A DNA stretch of 41,339 bases from Bacteroidia bacterium (GTDB lineage: Bacteria > Bacteroidota > Bacteroidia > NS11-12g > UBA9320): assembly GCA_017640445.1 (NCBI GenBank), contig JAEPQQ010000028.1, positions 1-41,339 of the forward strand. The letters are read 5' to 3'. The position numbers were made by a program, and so were the translations under genes. The notes beneath the pieces are model-generated. The model did not search any database. It was not told the origin of the DNA and worked only from the letters and a program-made list of their open reading frames with translations. Numbering within the stretch: the first letter of the stretch is position 1; every line of letters begins with the position of its first letter. Shown here piece by piece: positions 36,474 to 41,339 of the stretch.

Positions 36474-36483
36474 TAACTAGTTA
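36474..36483. promoter_or_regulatory. Palindrome in the dinB / YHYH divergent intergenic region
   Basis: TAACTAGTTA is a perfect 10-bp palindrome about 55 bp upstream of the dinB start. The 195-bp region separates the minus-strand polymerase cassette from the plus-strand YHYH operon. A -7-like TGAGTTTG lies at 36584-36591 before the YHYH gene. No other structure is evident. Confidence 0.25.
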
Positions 36484-36613
36484 GTTTGTTTTTTGACGAA
36501 ATGTGGGTAACCTCCAACTTTCCACAAATGAAGTACGTCTAAAGCCCGATAAAAAACAATATATTGGGGAATAAGTCGTAACTTGAGTTTGTCAAAACAA
36601 GAAATTATAGCGT

Positions 36614-37387
36614 ATGAAAACTACTCGTATCACCTTTTTGGCCATGGTCGTAATGGCGGCTTTCGTATTTACAGCATGCAACAATGATGAAGAACCAGTA
36701 GCAGACAACACAGATAATACGAATACAGATGGTGTTCCTGACGTTTATAAGAAAATCTATGGGGCATCGGAAATTTACATCGATGGAGACTTTGTAGTGA
36801 TTAAAACCGATGGCATTCCCGATCATAAGAGCCCATATTACGAAGACACACAATGGTCTGATCGATATGAGGCATACAACGGTACAAACCCCAATTGGCA
36901 CCAGAACCCCAATGAAATCAGCCTGACGTCGGTTACCTATCGAATCCCATTAAACCCAGTTGAACTATCTTCTGGAAATCAGTCAACAAGTTTGGGGTCT
37001 ATGGGAATATCGCTTAATGGTGTGGCATTTTTTAATCAATATGCGGGGCCCAATAATCAACCGCTTACTGATGAGATCAATTCGTTTGATCAGTACAATG
37101 GCCATCCGCAGCAACAAGGTGTATACCACTACCATTTAGAGCCAACCTATTTAACCGATAATCAGGGTAAAGATGCGCTATTGGGTTTTTTACTCGACGG
37201 GTTTCCGGTGTATGGCCCAATGGAAAGTGGGATATTGGTACAGGAATCAGATCTTGACAATTTCCATGGGCACAAACACGCTACATTAGATTACCCCGAT
37301 GGGATTTATCATTATCACATTACGGACCAAGACCCCTATATCAATGGAGATGGTTACAAAGGTACTCCCGGCACAATGACCCGATAA
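36614..37387 (+). CDS. YHYH-domain lipoprotein
   Basis: The 257-residue protein has a lipoprotein signal with lipobox FTAC (acylated C22) and an acidic spacer. The YHYH domain follows, with two copies of the eponymous motif at residues 171-174 and 232-235 (VYHYHLEP, IYHYHITD). Other His-rich motifs (GHPQQQG, NFHGHKHATLDYPDG) suggest a metal site, possibly copper, but this is inference. It forms a TAATG overlap with the next gene, and the third gene is SCO1-like. The three may act together in envelope copper handling or cytochrome-oxidase maturation. Confidence 0.87.
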   Translation: MKTTRITFLAMVVMAAFVFTACNNDEEPVADNTDNTNTDGVPDVYKKIYGASEIYIDGDFVVIKTDGIPDHKSPYYEDTQWSDRYEAYNGTNPNWHQNPNEISLTSVTYRIPLNPVELSSGNQSTSLGSMGISLNGVAFFNQYAGPNNQPLTDEINSFDQYNGHPQQQGVYHYHLEPTYLTDNQGKDALLGFLLDGFPVYGPMESGILVQESDLDNFHGHKHATLDYPDGIYHYHITDQDPYINGDGYKGTPGTMTR

Positions 37388-37944
37388 TGCGGACCGCGGG
37401 TCTACTACTATTTATAACCTTTTTTAGTGCGTGTGCTTCCAATCCGGGAAGTATCGTTAACGCCGATAGGGCGGATGTAGAACGGTCTGGAGGAAAGACA
37501 TACGTGGGAGAAATCCCGTTCACCGGCCAGTTGGTCAGGCTCTCTGAAAACGGAGACTCAATTTCTATTGAATCGTTTAAACAGGGGGGGCTTGAAGGCG
37601 TATCGAAACATTGGTACCCCAACGGACAACTGAAAGAACATCGATATTATCGAGATAACAGAAAACATGGCTTTCACCAGGGTTGGTATGCCAATGGTCA
37701 ACAGGCATTTCAGTATTGGTTTGATGATGGGGTATATACAGACACCATTAGAGAGTGGTATGGAAACGGACAGCTGTACCAGGTGTCGGTATACCGGAAT
37801 GGTCGGCAAGAGGGAAGACAACAGGCATGGAGAGAGAACGGTGAACTCTATTTGAATTACGACGTACGAAATGGAAGGAAATATGGGAATTCAGGAATCA
37901 AACATTGTAAAAGCCTTTGGAGTGAGGTGGTGGATAATATGTAG
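37387..37944 (+). CDS. MORN-like repeat lipoprotein (YwqK-type)
   Basis: The 185-residue protein has a lipobox FSAC (C16) and then four or so tandem repeats of the W[YE]xNGQL type (KHWYPNGQLKEH, GWYANGQQAF, EWYGNGQLYQV, AWRENGELYL). These form short beta-hairpins like those in YwqK/MORN proteins. Database names for this family often mention an antitoxin, but no toxin partner is adjacent. It overlaps the previous gene by one base and the next by up to 74 bases, so it is tightly coupled in the YHYH-SCO1 operon. Its role is unknown; protein or lipid binding at the envelope is plausible. Confidence 0.82.
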   Translation: MRTAGLLLFITFFSACASNPGSIVNADRADVERSGGKTYVGEIPFTGQLVRLSENGDSISIESFKQGGLEGVSKHWYPNGQLKEHRYYRDNRKHGFHQGWYANGQQAFQYWFDDGVYTDTIREWYGNGQLYQVSVYRNGRQEGRQQAWRENGELYLNYDVRNGRKYGNSGIKHCKSLWSEVVDNM

Positions 37945-38539
37945 CATCTTACCACTGGTTTCGTGTACCACAAAGGAAGTCCGTGTTCCGTATTATCATA
38001 CACCAGATTTAAGTCCTACATGGTCGTTGGATGGAGGAGACACCGTGCATACGATTGAATCGTTCTCTTTCACCAATCAAGAGGGAAAACCATTTGGTAG
38101 TGCGAACCTGACGAATTCAATTTATGTAGCCAATTTCTTTTTTACAAGCTGTCCATCCATTTGCCCCAAAATGACATCTAATTTGACAACTGTGGCAACT
38201 TATTATGAAGACGTGGAAGAGGTTAAACTCATTTCTTTTTCCGTTACACCAGACATTGATTCAGTACCCAGGTTAAAGGCATACCATGAGGGAAAAGGTC
38301 TTTCAGCGAACTGGAACTTGTTAACCGGAAATCAGTCCGACATCTATCGCGTGTCACGTCAATCCTTCTTTGTTGAAGAGGAAATAGGCTTTAACCGTGA
38401 TTCCTCGGACTTTCTTCATACCGAACGGTGCATTTTGGTGGACCAAAACCACCAGATTAGAGGTGTGTATAATGCGACAATTGCATTGGATATGGATCGT
38501 TTGGTCGAGGATATCGAAATTCTCCGAAAGACGAATTAG
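37871..38539 (+). CDS. SCO1/SenC-family copper-binding, thioredoxin-fold lipoprotein
   Basis: The family helps insert copper into the CuA site of cytochrome c oxidase or protects thiols. The thioredoxin-like domain has the copper ligands C94 and C98 (SCPSICPK) and H183 (DFLHTERC), all intact. A lipobox LVSC near residue 32 anchors it to a membrane. The ATG at 37871 overlaps the upstream gene by 74 bp. A GTG at 37922 would give a standard short lipoprotein signal (VRWWIICSILPLVSC) and a 23-bp overlap. It is the third gene of the operon and is followed by a hairpin terminator-like element at 38709-38732. Confidence 0.9.
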   Translation: MEGNMGIQESNIVKAFGVRWWIICSILPLVSCTTKEVRVPYYHTPDLSPTWSLDGGDTVHTIESFSFTNQEGKPFGSANLTNSIYVANFFFTSCPSICPKMTSNLTTVATYYEDVEEVKLISFSVTPDIDSVPRLKAYHEGKGLSANWNLLTGNQSDIYRVSRQSFFVEEEIGFNRDSSDFLHTERCILVDQNHQIRGVYNATIALDMDRLVEDIEILRKTN

Positions 38540-38786
38540 TTTAATTGTGCCGATGAACGTGGGTTTTAGGTCGACGAAATGCCTGGATGGATAATTTCTG
38601 ACGTCGATTAAATTTAAATAACCCCAAAACTGTTTTTTGTAAAAAGTGATACGGATCTTGGTCTCTTCTGAAAGGTATCATTTGAAAACGGATAAAGTGT
38701 CTACAAAAAAAATCACTACTCAAGGTGATTTTAAAGTAAAAATATCTTCTAAACTTTGAAAAGACACCGACTCATAACCAACGTAA
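38540..38786 (+). other. AT-rich intergenic stretch with hairpin and possible promoter
   Basis: No open reading frame of note is present. A hairpin AAAATCAC (38709-38716) / GTGATTTT (38725-38732), with an 8-nt loop, probably terminates the SCO1 operon. A -7-like AAACTTTG (38751-38758, one mismatch) with TTTT at 38729-38732 could start transcription near 38765, upstream of the structured element that follows. Confidence 0.4.
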
Positions 38787-38900
38787 TTAATTAGGCTAAA
38801 CCGTGAACGAATAAGCCAAAACCGCTTACTGGTTGAAAGAACCCGAACGTAGGCGGAAACCGACCAATTACAGCGTATGAGTTGCTGTTTAGCCTGTTAA
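38787..38900 (+). ncRNA. Candidate structured RNA or leader element of unknown class
   Basis: A perfect 9-bp inverted repeat, AGGCTAAAC (38793-38801) / GTTTAGCCT (38887-38895), closes an ~86-nt interior, and TTAA flanks both sides (38787-38790, 38897-38900). Inside, CCGCTTAC (38822-38829) pairs with GTAGGCGG (38849-38856) along eight positions including one wobble. That stem encloses a GGTT-GAAAG-AACC hairpin (38831-38843). A short CAGC/GCTG pairing is possible at 38871-38887. It does not match any riboswitch I know by eye. It may be the leader of the gene at 39029, an independent small RNA, or a small inverted-repeat element. Confidence 0.4.
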
Positions 38901-39028
38901 TGAGAAGCTTTGATTTCTATTGAAGCTGAACCGCCAGACGAACTAAGATTACCAAACCATTTTATTTTTTGATGCTATGTAGTGCATAAAAGTGATATAG
39001 AACCTTGAATTAATACAGACCCACGATT

Positions 39029-40210
39029 ATGAAGAAGACCAACCAAACCTCGTTTGCCTTGCGGCTGCCTTTTATAGGTATTAGAAAAATTGAGACTCGC
39101 AACCTGGTTAGAGGTATTATTATCCTCTTGATTTTTATGATGCCTATTTTGTCGAAGGCACAAGTTAGCCTGATTACAACGCCAATAGGTGAGCCAAACT
39201 TTAAGTCAGAAGATGTTTGGAATATCTCTGTTACCAACTTAAGTCAGGAGGACTTCAATGCCCATTTTATTGCCACCATTCGTAATCAACAACAGGCAGT
39301 AGTGGTGAGTTTGACCTCAGAAAACTTTCGAATAGAACCGGGAAGTTTCCTATATACACCGGGAACATTAAATACTCAACGCAAACAATACAAAAGCGAT
39401 GAAGTAGCGTCCTATGAATCTTTGACGGGTCAGTTACCACCGGGTAATTATTCCTATTGCGTGGAACTGGTTTGCTCCGACGCAACATGCATGGAAGTAA
39501 TAGGTCCTGAGAATAGCTTAAAGTCTTGTGAACAAATAAATAAAGAGACGACGACTCCTTTGTTGTTATCCATGCCCAGAGATGAGGAACGTATTTCGAC
39601 GAAGAGGCCAGATTTCAACTGGATTGCTCCAATGCCAATTGGAACCGACCCCAATTTGACCTATCGAATTACGTTGGTTAAACTCCTTGAAGGGCAAAGC
39701 CCGGAAGACGGCCTGAAACGAAATCGGGCGCTTTATGTCGGACAGGATATCAAGGGGACAAGTATTCCGTTTCCGCAGGAACTTGAAGATTTGGAAATAG
39801 GAGAACGATATGGTTGGCAAGTAGAGGCGTGGATAAACACCACATTTGTGGCTATTTCCGATGCCTGGGAATTTGAGATTGACGAAGAGGAGGAAGAGGT
39901 TGCCGGAATGCCATATGTTCGGTTGAAAAAGGGTGAATCATCGATATACAATGCGGTGAACGATCTGAAATTCATTTATAACGAGCCATTAAGAAAGAAC
40001 GCATTAAATATTAGGTTTTACGATTCCAAGGGTAAGGATGTTACCCCGGATGGAGTATTGTTCGAAACGACATTCGGAGAGAACAAGTTTACGCTGGATC
40101 TGAGGCAGTACAACTTTGTTTCGGGTGAGCACTATCGCATGGAAATAGTGGCGCCAAATGGGGAGCAGTTTGACCTAAAATTTAAGTACGTGTTCCAATT
40201 TATGGATTAA
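39029..40210 (+). CDS. Secreted beta-domain protein upstream of the RHS-like gene
   Basis: The 393-residue protein has a long n-region and a signal sequence ending LSKAQVS (residue ~46). Two or three immunoglobulin/FN3-like domains follow. The first covers ~50-160 (WNISVTNLSQEDFNAHFIAT, NYSYCVELVCSD with Cys residues that could form disulfides). The second covers ~175-290 (RPDFNWIAPMP, RYGWQVEAWI) and is followed by an acidic DEEEEE linker and a C-terminal beta domain. I do not recognise a named family. It is separated by 21 bp from a lipoprotein gene and then a giant surface protein, so it is probably a dedicated secretion, anchoring or surface-assembly partner. Confidence 0.72.
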   Translation: MKKTNQTSFALRLPFIGIRKIETRNLVRGIIILLIFMMPILSKAQVSLITTPIGEPNFKSEDVWNISVTNLSQEDFNAHFIATIRNQQQAVVVSLTSENFRIEPGSFLYTPGTLNTQRKQYKSDEVASYESLTGQLPPGNYSYCVELVCSDATCMEVIGPENSLKSCEQINKETTTPLLLSMPRDEERISTKRPDFNWIAPMPIGTDPNLTYRITLVKLLEGQSPEDGLKRNRALYVGQDIKGTSIPFPQELEDLEIGERYGWQVEAWINTTFVAISDAWEFEIDEEEEEVAGMPYVRLKKGESSIYNAVNDLKFIYNEPLRKNALNIRFYDSKGKDVTPDGVLFETTFGENKFTLDLRQYNFVSGEHYRMEIVAPNGEQFDLKFKYVFQFMD

Positions 40211-40231
40211 CCATTCTTTTCAAGCTGCTGT

Positions 40232-40858
40232 ATGAAACCGACCCATAAAACATGTAAGTGTATCGCCTGGATGTGCCTGTTAATTGCAGGGCTAACCATC
40301 ACAGGGTGCTCGACCAAGCTGTCACCTACTGATTATTTTAATGAATTCAATTCGTTTCAGAGTGCGTCGTATATAGAGTCAAATCACAATGGAGTTACGT
40401 ATAAACTCCAGTACCGACCTGTTGAATTTCAAGCCTTAAATGCATTAAAGGGAACGGGGAATGTGAATGCTGATGCCATTCAAACCCAAATTGACTCGTT
40501 TGCCGATCGTCAACTCTACTGTTTGCGGATTCAGGTGGATAGTGCCGATGAAGATATTCTGCGTCACAACCTTTCCGATGAAGGAGAATACTATCACCGT
40601 CTTGAACTTCTCAATAATAAGTTTGGCGTAATGACCTGGGGGCTTTCAGGACAAGACACGGTCCACACAGGTTTTCACCACTTTGAACGGACCTATAAGA
40701 TTCGCCCATTTGTACAGGTCCTTTTTTCATTGAACGACAAGGACGGCAACATGCCAGATAAGCTGGTATTTGAAGATTACATTTTTAACCATGGAGAACC
40801 AATTGTGTTCCAAAATATTCGAGCATACAACAACAGATTACCAAAACTTGGATTATGA
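40232..40858 (+). CDS. Predicted lipoprotein in the RHS-like operon
   Basis: The 208-residue protein has a lipoprotein signal with lipobox TITGC (C26). The mature domain is a mixed alpha/beta protein without a recognised family. Segments YFNEFNSFQSASYIE and NGVTYKLQYRPVEFQALNAL open it, and it ends at a likely beta-rich tail. It overlaps the next gene by the ATGA arrangement (ATG 40855, TGA 40856-40858), so it is translationally coupled to the RHS-like gene. It may serve as an envelope partner for the large protein. Confidence 0.75.
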   Translation: MKPTHKTCKCIAWMCLLIAGLTITGCSTKLSPTDYFNEFNSFQSASYIESNHNGVTYKLQYRPVEFQALNALKGTGNVNADAIQTQIDSFADRQLYCLRIQVDSADEDILRHNLSDEGEYYHRLELLNNKFGVMTWGLSGQDTVHTGFHHFERTYKIRPFVQVLFSLNDKDGNMPDKLVFEDYIFNHGEPIVFQNIRAYNNRLPKLGL

Positions 40859-41339
40859 AATTAACAATGAAACTAAACAACAGACGAAAAAAAGCACTGA
40901 CACTTTTAGCGCTTATGGGGTTGGACATTCTGATGCCGTTGTCGTCATTTGCTCTAACCGGTGGTCCCTCGCAACCTGAGGTGCAGAGTTTTGAACCCGT
41001 GGGCACAAGTGATATGGTGGATGTGTTTAGTGGGGACTTTAACTACAACATCCCCCTTCTTGATGTCAATGGATACCCCATCAACATTGCGTACCACGCA
41101 GGAGTTTCGGCCGACCAGGAAGCGAGCTGGGTTGGTCTGGGGTGGAACATAAATCCAGGCACAATTAACCGTAGTTTGAATGGCTTGCCCGATGATATGA
41201 ACGGGGAAACCATTACGAAGGAGCTAAATATGAAGGACAACTGGACGGTTGCCCTTACCGCAAGTCTTGGAATTGAATTATTTGGAAAAGAGTTTGCTAA
41301 AGATAAAACCCTCAAGGAACTCAATAATCTTAGAAAAAA
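40855..41339 (+). CDS. N-terminus of a giant RHS/SpvB-like secreted surface protein, 3'-partial
   Basis: An open frame runs from ATG 40855 to the window end (161 codons) without a stop. After a signal sequence (KKALTLLALMGLDILMPLSSFAL) comes the N-terminal motif of large RHS-repeat/SpvB-type proteins of this phylum: VDVFSGDFNYNIPLLDVNG, NIAYHAGVSADQEASWVGLG, WNINPGTINRSLNGLPDDMNG. Such proteins usually exceed 2,000 residues, have YD repeats, and end in a variable, sometimes toxic, C-terminal domain. That part lies beyond this window, so toxin activity cannot be claimed. The upstream partner genes and leader suggest an operon for making one large surface or secreted protein. Confidence 0.85.
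   Translation, partial: MKLTMKLNNRRKKALTLLALMGLDILMPLSSFALTGGPSQPEVQSFEPVGTSDMVDVFSGDFNYNIPLLDVNGYPINIAYHAGVSADQEASWVGLGWNINPGTINRSLNGLPDDMNGETITKELNMKDNWTVALTASLGIELFGKEFAKDKTLKELNNLRK

Noticed and set aside
37387..37944. Toxin-antitoxin system suggested by the YwqK-type family name
   Set aside because: The protein is a lipoprotein with MORN-like repeats and lies in an operon with YHYH and SCO1 genes. No toxin-sized partner is present.
38787..38900. Possible integron attC site or retron RNA
   Set aside because: The outer arms (GCTAAAC/GTTTAGC) deviate from the attC core rule (RYYYAAC/GTTRRRY). The interior folds as separate hairpins rather than one long hairpin, there is no integrase, and no reverse transcriptase gene is adjacent.

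Overview
This window looks like a chromosomal segment of a marine-type member of the Bacteroidota, most likely Flavobacteriales. Several proteins have C-terminal type IX secretion (T9SS) sorting domains. Many genes sit behind the Bacteroidota-type promoter element TAnnTTTG, and purine-rich Shine-Dalgarno sites are generally absent. Families typical of the phylum are also present: 7TMR-DISM sensor kinases, LytTR regulators with membrane segments, TonB-dependent receptors with a carboxypeptidase-like plug extension, and OprO/P porins. No tRNA, rRNA, insertion sequence, prophage or CRISPR array was found.

Layout. (1) 1-923: the 3' part of a YbhN/MprF-like membrane protein. (2) 906-7435, minus strand: a tightly overlapping five-gene operon. 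In transcription order it encodes an E1/ThiF-nitroreductase fusion (Rv1355c family), a GNAT/autoinducer-synthase-like acyltransferase, a 7TMR-DISM histidine kinase, a receiver protein fused to a degenerate kinase module, and a single-domain receiver. A related receiver gene (7689-8153) is transcribed divergently. This is the strongest candidate for an undescribed make-and-sense signalling system. (3) 8221-13957: pdxA, then a housekeeping cluster DUF177-rpmF-plsX-fabH-accB-accC. (4) 14036-20170: a SNF2 helicase, a T9SS cargo protein, yebC and an acyl-CoA carboxylase beta subunit. (5) 20352-23031: a T9SS cargo protein, a lipoprotein and a membrane LytTR regulator. (6) 23163-26469: a divergent OprO/P porin and Na/Pi cotransporter, separated by 418 bp holding tandem 11-bp-period TTAAC-type repeats that look like Pho boxes. 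(7) 26635-28888: a second SSB-like gene, a small secreted protein and a PLP decarboxylase. (8) 29056-31647: a TPP riboswitch controlling a TonB-dependent receptor, hence a probable thiamin importer. (9) 31695-36418: a small membrane protein, then a dinB-dnaE-like error-prone polymerase cassette. (10) 36614-38539: an overlapping YHYH lipoprotein / MORN-like lipoprotein / SCO1 operon. (11) 38540-41339: a long non-coding leader with a 114-bp structured element. It is followed by a secreted beta-rich protein, a lipoprotein and the start of a giant RHS-like surface protein cut by the window end.

Genes within a block probably act together in membrane lipid and fatty-acid synthesis (plsX/fabH/accBC), phosphate uptake (porin/NptA), thiamin uptake, translesion synthesis (DinB/DnaE) and copper or cytochrome-oxidase maturation (SCO1). 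The coordinates, motifs and overlaps were read directly from the sequence. Functions come from family recognition by eye, without any database search.
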